NCBI GenBank assembly: GCA_938084575.1
Contig: CALKFG010000005.1
Span: 186,001 to 250,000, forward strand
Length of the DNA stretch: 64,000 nt
Direction of reading: 5' to 3'
Source: an uncultured Hyphomonadaceae bacterium
GTDB lineage: Bacteria; Pseudomonadota; Alphaproteobacteria; Caulobacterales; Hyphomonadaceae
Shown here: piece after piece, positions 29,768-39,238 of the stretch
Numbering within the stretch: position 1 is the first letter of the stretch
How the letters are laid out: the number at the start of each line of letters is the position of its first letter
The notes under the pieces: model-generated
Databases searched by the model: none
Told to the model about the DNA's origin: nothing
Seen by the model: only the letters and a program-made list of their open reading frames with translations
Program-made: the position numbers and the translations under genes

Positions 29768-30452
29768 TCTTGGTCTCAAAACCGAATCAGCCTATCGAGT
29801 TCCTGTGACAGTTCTCTCCGACCGCCGGTCTTAATTCCAGAAGCTCCCCGTGCCGCGGACGCGGCTTTGTTGAGCTCCGACCTGTCAAGTGTTTCCACTT
29901 TAAGGCCCTGCGCTTCGGATCGTCCCCCGGTCGCAGATACGGGCACCTCCGGCCTGTCTAGCTCAGACCTTCAGTCCACCGCGTGTTTTTTTCCCTCATC
30001 TCCACCAGGTCCTTTGCATCCTGCTGTTTCCAGCGCTCGCTCCTGACCCGGTTTCGTCCGGACGCAGTGGTCTGTTCCATCCATCAGACCAGTTTGCTCT
30101 GGCTTTTTTCTGGAACAATTTGAGTATGCTCCGGCCCCAAAAAGAGTCGAGGGCGGAAAATGAGAATCGACCGGAAGGTGACGAGTCGTCCACAAAATCA
30201 GCCGTTCTGTGGATGAATTCATGCAAATGTTCTGGAAAGAATCACGTTTGCGGGCCGGGATGGCCTCGATCGCGCCAAGCATGCCCCGCAATGGACCGAT
30301 CGACCCGGTATGTAAATGCGGGTTTTGCAGCACATATGATGCGCGGTGTCTGGTCGAGATCTGCAGGGATCCAGATGCGGCCGGCGCTGGAGACCACGCA
30401 AGCCCGCGGCGCGTGCAGGCCGGGTCGGGCTTTCAGGGCGTCGGGGAGCGTT
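29768..30452 (-). other. Gene-poor transcribed stretch; possible ncRNA or small-protein unit
   Basis: 685 nt between the dCTP deaminase terminator region and tRNA-Gly with no recognisable gene. The minus strand contains a 40-codon frame (30080-29958, beginning MEQTTASGRN) and a 64-codon frame without a clear start (29970-29776, ending QELDRLIRF), lying in a -1 relationship with a 13-nt overlap; the second stops 9 nt before the terminator. GC at third positions in the second frame is lower than in neighbouring genes. A weak promoter-like pair (TCGACT-16 nt-CATACT, minus strand, about 30152-30125) precedes them. No RNase P, tmRNA, SRP or 6S RNA signature was found. Product unknown. Confidence 0.4.
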
Positions 30453-30526
30453 TGGAGCGGGTACACGGAATCGAACCGAGATCCTCAGCTTGGAAGGCTG
30501 CTGCACTACCGTTGTGCTATACCCGC
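30453..30526 (-). tRNA. tRNA-Gly (anticodon UCC)
   Basis: A 74-nt cloverleaf with acceptor stem GCGGGTA/TACCCGC, T-loop GGTTCGATTCC, anticodon loop CTTCCAA (TCC) and an encoded CCA end. It lies 73 nt downstream of tRNA-Tyr in the same direction, so both probably form one transcript. Confidence 0.95.
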
Positions 30527-30599
30527 TCAGAACGCCGTGATCTAAACGCGAATGCCGTGGGTTTCAAGTGGGCAAGCGCGGTGACCTGCAGGAGCCAAG

Positions 30600-30684
30600 T
30601 GGTGGAGGGGACTGGATTCGAACCAGTGTACGCAAAGCGGCCAGATTTACAGTCTGGTGGATTTAACCACTCTCCCACCCCTCC
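30600..30684 (-). tRNA. tRNA-Tyr (anticodon GUA)
   Basis: An 85-nt class II tRNA with acceptor stem GGAGGGG/CCCCTCC, anticodon loop CTGTAAA (GTA), a long variable arm, T-loop GGTTCGAATCC and encoded CCA. The Tyr-Gly tandem recalls the tyrU-glyT pair that precedes tufB in E. coli, but no tuf gene follows here. Confidence 0.95.
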
Positions 30685-30779
30685 AGGGCACTTGCGGGAT
30701 CCGTCGATTGACGGCTCCCGTTCCGGGGGTCAGAAGAGGGTTTGACGTCCATCCTCTCAACTCCGGAACCCGGCTTATA

Positions 30780-31568
30780 ATGACCAAGTTACGCCCGCGC
30801 AACCGCCCGAAGTCATCTTCTGGAAAAGCGTCCAGATCTTCATCCGGCAGCGGCAGCTGGCTTTGGGGGCAACATGCGGTGATGGCCGCGCTGTCCAATC
30901 CGAAAAGAGAGGTTGGGCGGATTTTGGCGAGCCGGAACATGATCTCCCGACTGCCACCGGACCTGGCCCGTCAGGTACAGGAGGCGGCCGCGGGCGAACT
31001 TGACCGGATCCTGCCCCCGGGTGCGGTGCATCAGGGCATTGCCGCCGAGGTCCGGCCACTGCCGACACAGGCCCTGGAGGACGTGATTGCGACCGGGGCG
31101 ACACGCCTTGCGGTGCTCGACCAGCTGACAGATCCTCACAATCTCGGGGCGATCTTCCGCTCTGCCGCGGCTTTTGGCTTTTCCGGTATCGTCCTGCAAA
31201 CCCGCAATACCCCGCCGATTACCGGGATTGTGGCCAAGTCAGCGGCCGGGGCCGTCGAAACGGTCACAGAATGCCGGGTGGTGAACATCGCCCGGGCCCT
31301 CGACCTGCTGCAGGATGCCGGCTTCCACACCGTTGGGCTGGACGGGGGCGGGGCGGTCGACGTGACGACGGCGATCCGGGGCGCACCCCGGCTGGCTATT
31401 GTGCTCGGTGCCGAGGGGGCGGGCCTGCGCCCGGGCGTGGCCAAGGCCTGTTCGGAACTGGCCCGCATTCCGATTGCGCAGGCCATGGAAAGCCTCAACG
31501 TGTCCAACGCCGCCGCGATCGCCTTCTACGAAGCAGAGCGGATCTTCCGGGCTTCATCCGGATCATAA
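30780..31568 (+). CDS. rlmB: 23S rRNA (guanosine-2'-O)-methyltransferase RlmB, TrmH family
   Basis: A 262-residue SPOUT methyltransferase modifying G2251 of 23S rRNA. A basic, Ser-rich N-tail leads into the substrate-binding domain ([16 protein letters not shown]), then the knotted domain with [21 protein letters not shown] (motif 1), [16 protein letters not shown] (motif 2) and [22 protein letters not shown] (motif 3). ATG 30780 avoids the upstream reading-frame extension into tRNA-Tyr. Its 3' end overlaps the end of metH on the opposite strand by 43 nt. Confidence 0.93.
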   Translation: MTKLRPRNRPKSSSGKASRSSSGSGSWLWGQHAVMAALSNPKREVGRILASRNMISRLPPDLARQVQEAAAGELDRILPPGAVHQGIAAEVRPLPTQALEDVIATGATRLAVLDQLTDPHNLGAIFRSAAAFGFSGIVLQTRNTPPITGIVAKSAAGAVETVTECRVVNIARALDLLQDAGFHTVGLDGGGAVDVTTAIRGAPRLAIVLGAEGAGLRPGVAKACSELARIPIAQAMESLNVSNAAAIAFYEAERIFRASSGS

Positions 31569-34168
31569 TTCAGAATCGGGCCAAGCCAGCGCTCCGCCTC
31601 GCGAACCTCCATGCCCTTTCGGCGGGCATAGTCTTCAACCTGGTCGGCTTCGATCCGACCGACGGCGAAATAGACACTCTCGGGATGAGCCAGATACAGG
31701 CCCGAAACGCTGGGCGCCGGGCTCATGGCGAAGCTCGAGGTCAGCTCCATGCCAATCTGGCTGGCGTTCAGGAGGCGAAACAGCGTCTCCTTCTCGGTAT
31801 GGTCGGGCTGGCAGGGATAGCCGGGTGCAGGACGGATGCCCTGATAAGTCTCCTTGATCAGCTTTTCGGTATCGAGATCTTCATCCGGGGCATAGGCCCA
31901 AAGCTCACGCCGGACCCGTAAATGCATATATTCGGCCATGGCTTCGGCGAACCGGTCGGCCAGCGCCTTGACCATGATGGCGCTGTAATCGTCATTTGCC
32001 GCTTCGAACGCCTTGGCCCTTTGGTCGGCTTCGGGGCCCGCGGTCACGGCAAAGCCGCCAATATGGTCATCCTGCTCGGCGATAAAATCCGACAGGGCAA
32101 AATTGGCGCGGCCATTGTCCTTTTGCATTTGCTGTCGCAGCGTATGCAGCCGGGTCCCGTCATCGAGCAGGATGTCGTCGCCGGCCCGTTTTGCAGGCCA
32201 GAACCCAATCACGGCGCGCGGCCTGAACCAGGCCTGGCCGATAATTTGCTGCATCATCGCCTGGGTGTCACGCCACAGGTCGCTGGCGGCTTCGCCAACC
32301 ACCGTGTCGTCAAGGATCTGGGGGAACCGCCCGGCCAGGTTCCAGCTGGCGAAATAGGGGGTCCAGTCGATGAACCGGGCAAGGTCCGCCAGGTCGATAT
32401 CCTCAAAGGTCCGCACGCCGGTATAGCTGGGTGCCGGCACCGCGCCGGTTTCAGGCTGGAACCGCTTCCCGCGGGCTTCGGCCAGGGGCAGGCGGGGTTT
32501 TGGCGGGCCTCCGGCGCGCGCCTCGCGCATGCGCTGATACCGGGCCCGGGTGGTCTCCAGAAGCAACGGTCGGTCCGCCTCCGACAGCAGGGTTGAGACC
32601 ACGCCGACCGCCCGGCTGGCATCGGTGACGTGCAGGGTCGGACCATTGTCACGGACCGGGTCGATCTTCACGGCCGTATGCGCCGGTGAGGTCGTTGCCC
32701 CGCCGATCAGGAGCGGCTGGGTCATGCCGCGGCGCTGCATCTCGCGGGCAACATAGACCATTTCATCGAGGCTGGGCGTGATCAGGCCCGACAGGCCGAT
32801 AATATCGACCTGTTCGGCTTCGGCGCGGTCGAGGATGGCCTCGGCCGGAACCATCACGCCCATGTCAATAATGTCATAGCCATTGCAGGCTAGGACCACG
32901 CCGACAATGTTTTTGCCAATATCGTGGACATCCCCCTTCACAGTGGCCATCAGTACCCGTCCATTCGACAGGTCTTCCGTCCCCAGCGCGGCTTTTTCCG
33001 CCTCGAGAAAGGGGTTGAGATGGGCCACGGCAGCCTTCATCACGCGGGCGGACTTCACCACTTGTGGCAGAAACATCTTTCCGGCCCCGAACAGGTCGCC
33101 GACGACGTTCATTCCGTCCATCAGGGGGCCCTCAATCACGTGCAGGGGACGCGCCATCGCCAGGCGGGCTTCCTCAGTGTCTTCCTCAATGAAGGTCGTG
33201 ATGCCGTTGACCAGAGCATGTTCGAGGCGCTTGGCGACGGGACCATCGCGCCAGCGTGTGTCCTTTTCCTGCACCTTGCCCTTCTGCCCGCGATAGCGCT
33301 CGGCGATTTCGAGCAGGGCGTCGGTGCCCTCGGGTGTCCGGTTCAGGATGACATCCTCGACCCGCAGCCGCAGCTCGGGGTCGATTTCATCATAGATATC
33401 CAGCTGGCCGGCATTGACGATGCCCATATCCATACCGGCCGGGATGGCATGGTAGAGAAAGACCGCATGCATGGCGCGCCGCACCGGTTCATTCCCGCGG
33501 AAGCTGAACGAGATGTTCGACAGACCACCAGAAATATGACAGCCGGGGCAGGTCCGCCGGATTTCGCGGGCGGCCTCGATGAAGTCCACGGCATAATTGT
33601 CATGGTCTGAAATGCCTGTCGCCACCGCGAAAATATTCGGGTCGAAAATGATGTCGCGCGGCGGGAAACCCAGCTGCCCGGTCAGCAGGCGGAAGGCGCG
33701 CTGGCAGATTTCGACCTTGCGGGGCCCGGTGTCGGCCTGCCCGGCTTCATCGAAGGCCATGACGACAACTGCGGCGCCATAAGCCAGGCATTCGCGGGCC
33801 TGATGCAGGAAGGCCGCCTCACCCTCCTTGAGCGAAATGGAGTTCACAACGGCCTTACCCTGAACGCATTTCAGGCCGGCTTCGATCACCTCCCATTTGG
33901 AACTGTCGATCATCACCGGCACGCGGGCAATGTCGGGCTCAGCCGCAATCAGGTTGAGGAAGGTGGTCATGGCCTCGGCGCCGTCAAGCATGCCTTCATC
34001 CATGTTGACATCAATGATCTGGGCGCCATTCTCGACCTGCTGGCGGGCCACTTCAACCGCGCTGGCATAGTCGCCCTCCGTGATCAGCTTACGGAATCTG
34101 GCCGAGCCGGTGACATTGGTGCGTTCGCCAATATTGACGAAGCTTTGGGCAGCTGTGGCTTGGGTCAT
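31526..34168 (-). CDS. metH: Cobalamin-dependent methionine synthase, C-terminal polypeptide
   Basis: An 880-residue protein holding the folate, cobalamin and reactivation modules of MetH: pterin-binding domain ([12 protein letters not shown] from residue 11), helical cap (about 310-395), B12-binding Rossmann domain with the lower-ligand motif DVHDIG (413-418, His415), and the AdoMet-activation domain (about 590-880, with [15 protein letters not shown]). It lacks the homocysteine-binding domain, which is encoded by a separate upstream gene. Split MetH is known in some alphaproteobacteria. Start overlaps the PNPOx-like gene stop (ATGA). Confidence 0.95.
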   Translation of the reverse strand: MTQATAAQSFVNIGERTNVTGSARFRKLITEGDYASAVEVARQQVENGAQIIDVNMDEGMLDGAEAMTTFLNLIAAEPDIARVPVMIDSSKWEVIEAGLKCVQGKAVVNSISLKEGEAAFLHQARECLAYGAAVVVMAFDEAGQADTGPRKVEICQRAFRLLTGQLGFPPRDIIFDPNIFAVATGISDHDNYAVDFIEAAREIRRTCPGCHISGGLSNISFSFRGNEPVRRAMHAVFLYHAIPAGMDMGIVNAGQLDIYDEIDPELRLRVEDVILNRTPEGTDALLEIAERYRGQKGKVQEKDTRWRDGPVAKRLEHALVNGITTFIEEDTEEARLAMARPLHVIEGPLMDGMNVVGDLFGAGKMFLPQVVKSARVMKAAVAHLNPFLEAEKAALGTEDLSNGRVLMATVKGDVHDIGKNIVGVVLACNGYDIIDMGVMVPAEAILDRAEAEQVDIIGLSGLITPSLDEMVYVAREMQRRGMTQPLLIGGATTSPAHTAVKIDPVRDNGPTLHVTDASRAVGVVSTLLSEADRPLLLETTRARYQRMREARAGGPPKPRLPLAEARGKRFQPETGAVPAPSYTGVRTFEDIDLADLARFIDWTPYFASWNLAGRFPQILDDTVVGEAASDLWRDTQAMMQQIIGQAWFRPRAVIGFWPAKRAGDDILLDDGTRLHTLRQQMQKDNGRANFALSDFIAEQDDHIGGFAVTAGPEADQRAKAFEAANDDYSAIMVKALADRFAEAMAEYMHLRVRRELWAYAPDEDLDTEKLIKETYQGIRPAPGYPCQPDHTEKETLFRLLNASQIGMELTSSFAMSPAPSVSGLYLAHPESVYFAVGRIEADQVEDYARRKGMEVREAERWLGPILNYDPDEARKIRSAS

Positions 34169-34734
34169 TCGGTGGGGTCCGTGTCTGTATAGATGCCGGG
34201 CAGGCCATCAATGCTGGTCGCGTTGGCGGCGAGGCGTTTTTCCGCCCAGTCCGCTGCGCTCATTTTGGGGTTGTCGAGATAGCGTTTGAGCTGGTCACGT
34301 TCACCCCTGAAGTCATAGAAGGGCACACCCCAGCCACAGCTGTCGGCGATACGGGTCAGCCGGATGGTGAAGATGGCGCGGGCGCGGTCGAAATCGGGGA
34401 ACCAGGCCAGCCTGTCATCAAAGCCTGGCTCATCCCACTGGGTGACGTCGGCCTGGCCATACAGCCGCAGGATCACCGGGGCGCCCTCAAAGGCGCAGAA
34501 CATGAGGGTGATCCGGCCATTTTGACGCGTATGGGCCTGTGTTTCGATCCCGGAGCCGCCGGTATCGAGATAGGCGACGGTCTGGTCATCGATGACGTGA
34601 AAAGCATCATAGCCCTTGGGCGACAGATTGACATGCCCGGCCGCGTCCAGCGGCGCGGTGGCCACGAAGAACATTCTCTGCGCCTGGATAAAGGCGATGA
34701 GTTTATCATCGAGGCGGTCATAGACAGTGCTCAT
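34165..34734 (-). CDS. Pyridoxamine 5'-phosphate oxidase-related flavoprotein within the met operon
   Basis: A 189-residue protein of the PNPOx-like FMN-binding split-barrel superfamily: [21 protein letters not shown] at the start, then [30 protein letters not shown], the classical FMN phosphate and barrel segments. It lacks the C-terminal substrate residues of true PdxH, so it is unlikely to be a PLP-synthesising enzyme. It sits between the two metH halves, 39 nt after the first and overlapping the second by 4 nt, so translation is coupled to the B12-binding half. A link to cobalamin redox state is inference; FMN or F420 binding is not proven. Confidence 0.82.
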   Translation of the reverse strand: MSTVYDRLDDKLIAFIQAQRMFFVATAPLDAAGHVNLSPKGYDAFHVIDDQTVAYLDTGGSGIETQAHTRQNGRITLMFCAFEGAPVILRLYGQADVTQWDEPGFDDRLAWFPDFDRARAIFTIRLTRIADSCGWGVPFYDFRGERDQLKRYLDNPKMSAADWAEKRLAANATSIDGLPGIYTDTDPTE

Positions 34735-34773
34735 CCTAGGTCTCCTGCCGGCGCCTACCGGCGCGGGTCGTCC

Positions 34774-35829
34774 TCATGAGGCCAGCTCGAAGGGTTCCAG
34801 TCCTGACAGGCGCATCACCTGCGCCGGCGCGACCGGCGTTCTCGGCGGCGTGTCGCCAACCACGCTGGCAATTGCAGCGATGTGCGCAGGTGTCGTGCCA
34901 CAGCAGCCGCCCAGGACATTGACCAGACCCGACTCGGCCCAGTCCTTGAGATGAGCCGCGGTCTGATCCGGGGTTTCGTCATACTCACCAAACGCATTGG
35001 GCAGGCCGGCATTTGGATAGGCTATGATCCGGGTGTCCGCGATCCGGGACAGGGCCACGATATGCTGGCGCATGGCGTCGGCCCCAAGCGCGCAGTTCAG
35101 CCCGATGGCCCAGGGGCGGGCATGGGCCACGCTGGTCCAGAAGGCTTCCGCTGTCTGCCCCGACAGGGTTCGCCCGGAGGCGTCCGTGATGGTGCCGGAA
35201 ATGATAATCGGCAGGGCTTTCCCTGTCTCCGCCTCCAGGTCCAGCAACGCTTTGATGGCCGCCTTGGCGTTGAGCGTGTCGAACACGGTTTCGATCAGGA
35301 ACATGTCAATATAGGGCGCCATCATCCGGGCCTGGGCGGCATAGGCGTCCCGGACCTGGTCGAAGGTCACTTCGCGATATCCCGGATTGTTGACGTCGGG
35401 GCTCAGCGACAGCGTCTTGTTGGTCGGTCCAATGGCTCCGAGGACCCCGATGGGGCGGCCAAGTTCAGCCGCGGCCCGGTCGGCGGTTTCACGGGCCAGG
35501 CGGGCGCCGGTCTCGGCCAGCTCATCGGCCAGATCCTGAAGCTCATAATCGCCCTGGGCGATCGTGGTGGCCGAGAAGGTGTTGGTTTCGATCAGGTCGG
35601 CACCGGCATCAATGAACTGGCGATGGATGTCTGAAATGATCTCCGGACGGGTCAGGTTGAGCAGCTCATTATTGCCCTTGAGGGGGATTTTCGAGTCGGC
35701 AAAGCAGGTGCCCCGGAAGTCCTCCTCGACGAGGTCGAACCCCTGGATCTGAGTCCCCATGGCGCCATCCAGAACCAGAATCTTGTGGTCTGCAAGAGCA
35801 GTTAGCGTGGTGAGGCGGTCCTGGCTCAT
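34774..35829 (-). CDS. Methionine synthase, homocysteine-binding polypeptide (MetH N-terminal module)
   Basis: A 351-residue zinc-dependent homocysteine methyltransferase domain equal to the first domain of MetH. Family features: [13 protein letters not shown], then a first zinc Cys in GLNCALGA and the paired Cys in [13 protein letters not shown]. It would activate homocysteine as a zinc thiolate and pair with the C-terminal polypeptide. The start ATG 35829 overlaps the metF stop (ATGA). An in-frame start 14 codons upstream would lie in metF and is rejected. Confidence 0.92.
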   Translation of the reverse strand: MSQDRLTTLTALADHKILVLDGAMGTQIQGFDLVEEDFRGTCFADSKIPLKGNNELLNLTRPEIISDIHRQFIDAGADLIETNTFSATTIAQGDYELQDLADELAETGARLARETADRAAAELGRPIGVLGAIGPTNKTLSLSPDVNNPGYREVTFDQVRDAYAAQARMMAPYIDMFLIETVFDTLNAKAAIKALLDLEAETGKALPIIISGTITDASGRTLSGQTAEAFWTSVAHARPWAIGLNCALGADAMRQHIVALSRIADTRIIAYPNAGLPNAFGEYDETPDQTAAHLKDWAESGLVNVLGGCCGTTPAHIAAIASVVGDTPPRTPVAPAQVMRLSGLEPFELAS

Positions 35830-36701
35830 GAGGCGGTCTCCTGATGCGGGTGCACGCCGAGAAGACGGCATGTGTCGAGGGTGAGGTCGGCGCGGTTGAG
35901 GGTATAAAAATGAAACTGGCTGACGCCGGCATCCTGCAGCCGCTGGCAGAGCTCCGCCGCGATGTCTGCTGTGATCCGGTCACGCAGGGCCGGGTCCTGA
36001 TCGCTGCCCTCATATCGTGCATGCAGCCAGTCGGGCAGGCGTGCACCACACAGATTGGCAATTCGCTTCAGGCCGGCAAAGTTCGGCTGCAGCATGATTC
36101 CGGGGATGATCGGCAGGGTGACACCGCCTTTGTGGGCCCGGTCGAGAAAGCGCAGGAAATCGTCGGCCTCAAAGAAGAATTGCGAGATGGCGCGGCTGGC
36201 GCCGGCGTCCTGCTTGGCCCGCAGAAAGGCGATATCGGAGTCCTCACCGCGGCTGTCCGGATGAGGCTCGGGATAGCAGGCCACAGACAGCTCGAACGCG
36301 CCGGGGCCGTGGTCCCGCAGAGCGGCAACCAGCTCAATGCTGCTGGCAAAGCCCTGCGGATGCGGCTGGAAGGGCGCGCCCATGCCATCGGCAGCATCGC
36401 CGCGCAGGGCGACAATATGCCGGACGCCATCCTGCCAGTATTGCTGCGCCACGGCCAGAACGTCTTCCCGGCTGGCCGAGACGCAGGTCAGGTGGGCGGC
36501 GGGCGTCAGCGGCGTTTCCTCGACCATGCGCCGGACCGTATCATGGGTCCGCTCGCGGGTGGACCCGCCGGCCCCGTAGGTGACCGAGACAAAGTCCGGC
36601 CCGACCGGCGCGAGCTTTGACACGCTCTCCCAGAGGCGGGTGGCCATGGTGTCGGATTTGGGCGGGAAAAATTCAAACGAAACAGACGGGGCAAGGCTCA
36701 T
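35826..36701 (-). CDS. metF: 5,10-methylenetetrahydrofolate reductase
   Basis: A 291-residue FAD-dependent TIM-barrel enzyme that makes 5-methyl-tetrahydrofolate, the methyl donor for MetH. It shows SFEFFPPKS at the start, VSVTYGAGGSTRERT, DIVALRGD-like VALRGDAADG, and the SQFFFEADDFLRF segment. Starts inside the stop of the ArsR-methyltransferase gene (ATGA). All five genes from 37675 to 31526 are tightly packed and on one strand, so one methionine operon is likely. Confidence 0.95.
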   Translation of the reverse strand: MSLAPSVSFEFFPPKSDTMATRLWESVSKLAPVGPDFVSVTYGAGGSTRERTHDTVRRMVEETPLTPAAHLTCVSASREDVLAVAQQYWQDGVRHIVALRGDAADGMGAPFQPHPQGFASSIELVAALRDHGPGAFELSVACYPEPHPDSRGEDSDIAFLRAKQDAGASRAISQFFFEADDFLRFLDRAHKGGVTLPIIPGIMLQPNFAGLKRIANLCGARLPDWLHARYEGSDQDPALRDRITADIAAELCQRLQDAGVSQFHFYTLNRADLTLDTCRLLGVHPHQETAS

Positions 36702-37675
36702 GCGACCCTCTCCTTTTCAAGGGCCGGTTTGTGGGCCTGCCAGATGTGGACCGACAGCCCTTGATCCAGTTCAGGGGGCGGCGCGAACCGGCGCGGCTCC
36801 ATCAGCTCAAGGCCAGCCCCCCGTGACCAGGCTGCCATGTCCTCGCTGCGCAGCCCCAGGCGACGATGTCCGTACTGGGTTCGCAGGAAGTCGAGGGCAT
36901 GGGGTGCGAAATCGACAATCAGGGCGCGACCTCCCGGCTTCAGAAGGCGGGCGGTCTCCTGCAGGACCGTGTCCGGAGAGTCGAGATAGTGGAGGACCTG
37001 ATGGATGATCACCAGATCCGCACTGGCGCTATCGAACGGTGTGTTGGCGGCATCGCCCTGCCGGACCCGGGCATGGGCAATTCCCGCCTGGTTGAGATTG
37101 GCCCGGGCGACGGTCAGCATCTGGTGCGACAGGTCGAGGCCCTCCAGCTCACTGGCCAGGTCGGCAAGAAGAACGAGGATACGCCCGGTACCGGTGCCGA
37201 GATCCACCACCCGGTCAAACGGGCCCGGGCCGGCCAGCGTCCGCAGGGCGGCCTCAATGTCCTGATTGGGAAAATGCAGGGACCGCAGCGTGTCCCATTC
37301 TTCCGCGACATTCGCAAAATAGGAGTCTGCCGCGTCTGATCGCTGCTGGCGAACCGTCTGCAACCGGTCCCGGTCTTCGGCCAGCTGACTGGCCGCCGGA
37401 TCGATTTCGATAAACAACTGATCGACCAGCCGGCGGGCCCATCCGGTCTCGGCCGCGCGGTAAAACACCCACGAGCCTTCTGGCAGGCGGTCGACCAGGC
37501 CGGCCTGAGTCAGAGCTTTCAAATGGTGCGACAGGCGTGGCTGACTCTGGTCCAGGATCTGGACCAGTTCACCCACGGCGAGGTCAGCCTGTCGCAGCAG
37601 GGCGAGAATGCGGAAGCGGGTCGGCTCTCCGGCCGCCCGCAGGGCATCAAGCAAGGGATCAGGACAGGACAGCAT
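36698..37675 (-). CDS. ArsR-family regulator fused to a SAM-dependent methyltransferase domain (SahR-like)
   Basis: 325 residues. An ArsR winged helix-turn-helix (about 1-90, with LVQILDQSQPRLSHHLKALTQAGLV) is joined to a class I methyltransferase domain (motif I DLGTGTGR, 158-165; about 115-320). It heads the metF-metH operon. SahR, an S-adenosylhomocysteine-responsive ArsR-type regulator of methionine-cycle genes, is the closest match by context, and some alphaproteobacterial members carry a methyltransferase domain. Whether the domain catalyses methylation or only senses SAM/SAH cannot be told. TTG 37693 is an alternative start, inside the operator. No clear ribosome-binding site precedes ATG 37675. 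Confidence 0.85.
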   Translation of the reverse strand: MLSCPDPLLDALRAAGEPTRFRILALLRQADLAVGELVQILDQSQPRLSHHLKALTQAGLVDRLPEGSWVFYRAAETGWARRLVDQLFIEIDPAASQLAEDRDRLQTVRQQRSDAADSYFANVAEEWDTLRSLHFPNQDIEAALRTLAGPGPFDRVVDLGTGTGRILVLLADLASELEGLDLSHQMLTVARANLNQAGIAHARVRQGDAANTPFDSASADLVIIHQVLHYLDSPDTVLQETARLLKPGGRALIVDFAPHALDFLRTQYGHRRLGLRSEDMAAWSRGAGLELMEPRRFAPPPELDQGLSVHIWQAHKPALEKERVA

Positions 37676-37682
37676 GGATGAG

Positions 37683-37702
37683 ATATAAACCAATCTTTAT
37701 AT
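37683..37702. promoter_or_regulatory. Perfect palindrome, candidate operator of the methionine operon
   Basis: ATATAAA-6 nt-TTTATAT, perfectly symmetric over both 7-nt arms, 8 nt upstream of the ArsR-methyltransferase ATG and 126 nt upstream of mlaA on the other strand. Spacing and symmetry are those of an ArsR-family dimer site. Autoregulation and control of the whole met operon are inferred. Confidence 0.65.
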
Positions 37703-37827
37703 GTTTAGCAATCGCTGATCTGTGGCGGATTGGCAACGCCTTGAAGATTTGGGCCGGGAGGAGGCCGGTTCAATTGCATTGCGCCCTATCTTTGCACATA
37801 TCGGTTAACGATACGAGGAAGTCCGGC

Positions 37828-38580
37828 ATGACACATAAGGCACTGATCGCAGGTCTGGCGCTTCTGATGACCGGGTGTGCCTCGAAGGCGGGGGCGCCGT
37901 CGGGCGCGGTGAATGATCCGTTCGAGGATGTGAACCGCGCGGTGTTCGACTTCAATGAAGCCGTTGACAAGGCTGTTCTGGTGCATCTGGCCGACGGGTA
38001 CCGGAGCGTCACCAACACGCCGATCCGGGGCGGTGTCCGGAATTTTCTCATCAATCTCGACCAGCCGGTCGTTTTTGCCAACACGCTGTTGCAGGGTAAA
38101 TTCGCAGCAGCGCTGGACACGGTCAGCCGCTTTGCCGTCAACACCACGGTTGGAATCGGGGGCATACTCGATCCCGCGACGCCTCTGGGTGTGCCCCGGC
38201 ACAGAGAGGATTTTGGTCAGACCCTCGGTCTTTGGGGGGTCGCGGAAGGCCCCTTTCTGATCCTGCCCCTGCTGGGTCCAAGCAATCTGCGCGATCTGGC
38301 CGGTGCCGGCGTGGATCGCGGGCTTGACCCGCTGACCTCTGCACGGTTTGAGGGCGACACCGGGGTCCGGGTTACGCTCGGCGTGGTCGGCGCTGTGTCG
38401 GCACGCGAGCGGCTGGAGCCCCAGATTGAAATGATGCGGGAGCAGGCCGAGCCCTACACCGCGCTCCGGCGGAATTATACGCAGGCACGGGCTGCGGCCA
38501 TTCGGGATGGGCAGGAAGCGGATGATCCGTTCGCAAATTTGCCTGATTTCGATGATTTTGACTTTGGTGATGAAGATTAA
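37828..38580 (+). CDS. mlaA: MlaA (VacJ) outer-membrane lipoprotein, phospholipid asymmetry
   Basis: A 250-residue lipoprotein (lipobox L-M-T-G-C, Cys17). MlaA pulls misplaced phospholipids from the outer leaflet and passes them to periplasmic MlaC. Family blocks seen: DPFEDVNRAVFDFNEAVDK, PIRGGVRNFLINLDQPVVFANTLLQG, RHREDFGQTLGLWGV and GPFLILPLLGPSNLRDL. An acidic tail (DFDDFDFGDED) ends the protein. ATG 37828 has GAGGAAG upstream. Followed 11 nt later by mlaC. The mlaEFD transporter genes are not in this window. Confidence 0.93.
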   Translation: MTHKALIAGLALLMTGCASKAGAPSGAVNDPFEDVNRAVFDFNEAVDKAVLVHLADGYRSVTNTPIRGGVRNFLINLDQPVVFANTLLQGKFAAALDTVSRFAVNTTVGIGGILDPATPLGVPRHREDFGQTLGLWGVAEGPFLILPLLGPSNLRDLAGAGVDRGLDPLTSARFEGDTGVRVTLGVVGAVSARERLEPQIEMMREQAEPYTALRRNYTQARAAAIRDGQEADDPFANLPDFDDFDFGDED

Positions 38581-38591
38581 AGGAGGTCCGG

Positions 38592-39209
38592 GTGACCTAC
38601 AGATACGCAGTGGCCGCCGCGCTGCTGACCCTTGCGCTGACCGGACCGGCACGCAGCGATGCGCGCACCGAGCAATATGTTATATCCAATGCTCAGGATG
38701 TTCTCAGTGCGCTGAATGACCCGGTCCTCGACGCGGCAGGCCGGCGGGCGGCCTTTCAGGGCTATATGGACGAGTTTGCCAATATTGATGCGGTGGCCCG
38801 TTTCGTGATTGGCAAATATGCCCGCCGTTTCAGCGAGGCAGAGTTGGCCGCATACCAGGCGGTCTTTCGGGATTATGCCCTGGCCGTTTATGAGTTTTAC
38901 TTCAATGAATATAAGGGCCAGGAGGTCAGGGTGACGGGCTCGACGGACCGCAACGCCCGGGATTCCATTGTCGACACAAAAATTCTGCGCGCAGATGGCC
39001 GGGAGATGGATGTGCGCTGGCGGGTTCTGCTGCGCGGCGATCAGTACCAGGTGGTGGATGTTGCCCTGAATGCCGAGGGCAATCTGATCTGGATGGCGAT
39101 CGAACAACAGGCCCAGTTCCTGTCCATCCTGGATCAGTCAAACGGGTCTGCCGAGGCGCTGATCGGCAAGATTCAGAGCATGACGCTGGAGATGACCGGC
39201 CCGTCCTGA
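38592..39209 (+). CDS. mlaC: MlaC-like periplasmic phospholipid-binding protein (Tgt2/Ttg2D family)
   Basis: A 205-residue protein with a signal peptide (about 1-22) followed by the MlaC fold: NIDAVARFVIGKYARRFSEAELAAYQAVFRDY, then VDTKILRADGREMDVRWRVL and QYQVVDVALNAEGNLIWMAIEQQAQF. It shuttles phospholipid between MlaA and the inner-membrane MlaFEDB complex. A GTG start (38592) is used with a perfect AGGAGG at 38581-38586. It shares a transcript with mlaA. Confidence 0.92.
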   Translation: MTYRYAVAAALLTLALTGPARSDARTEQYVISNAQDVLSALNDPVLDAAGRRAAFQGYMDEFANIDAVARFVIGKYARRFSEAELAAYQAVFRDYALAVYEFYFNEYKGQEVRVTGSTDRNARDSIVDTKILRADGREMDVRWRVLLRGDQYQVVDVALNAEGNLIWMAIEQQAQFLSILDQSNGSAEALIGKIQSMTLEMTGPS

Positions 39210-39238
39210 CAGGTCCGGGCCGGATGTGTGCCCGTTCT

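Noticed and set aside
29980-30000. A7C slippery heptamer (A-AAA-AAC in frame) inside the 40-codon minus-strand frame, suggesting programmed -1 frameshifting
   Set aside because: A -1 shift there meets TGA (29973-29971) within a few codons and cannot reach the downstream 64-codon frame.
30185-30217. Two DnaA-box-like sequences (TCGTCCACA and TGTGGATGA) in inverted orientation
   Set aside because: One and two mismatches from TTATCCACA; such near-matches are expected about a dozen times by chance in 64 kb, and no cluster or AT-rich unwinding element is beside them.
34165-34734. Call of this gene as pdxH (PLP synthesis)
   Set aside because: Only the split-barrel core is present; the C-terminal PdxH substrate-binding block is missing, so only a superfamily assignment is made.
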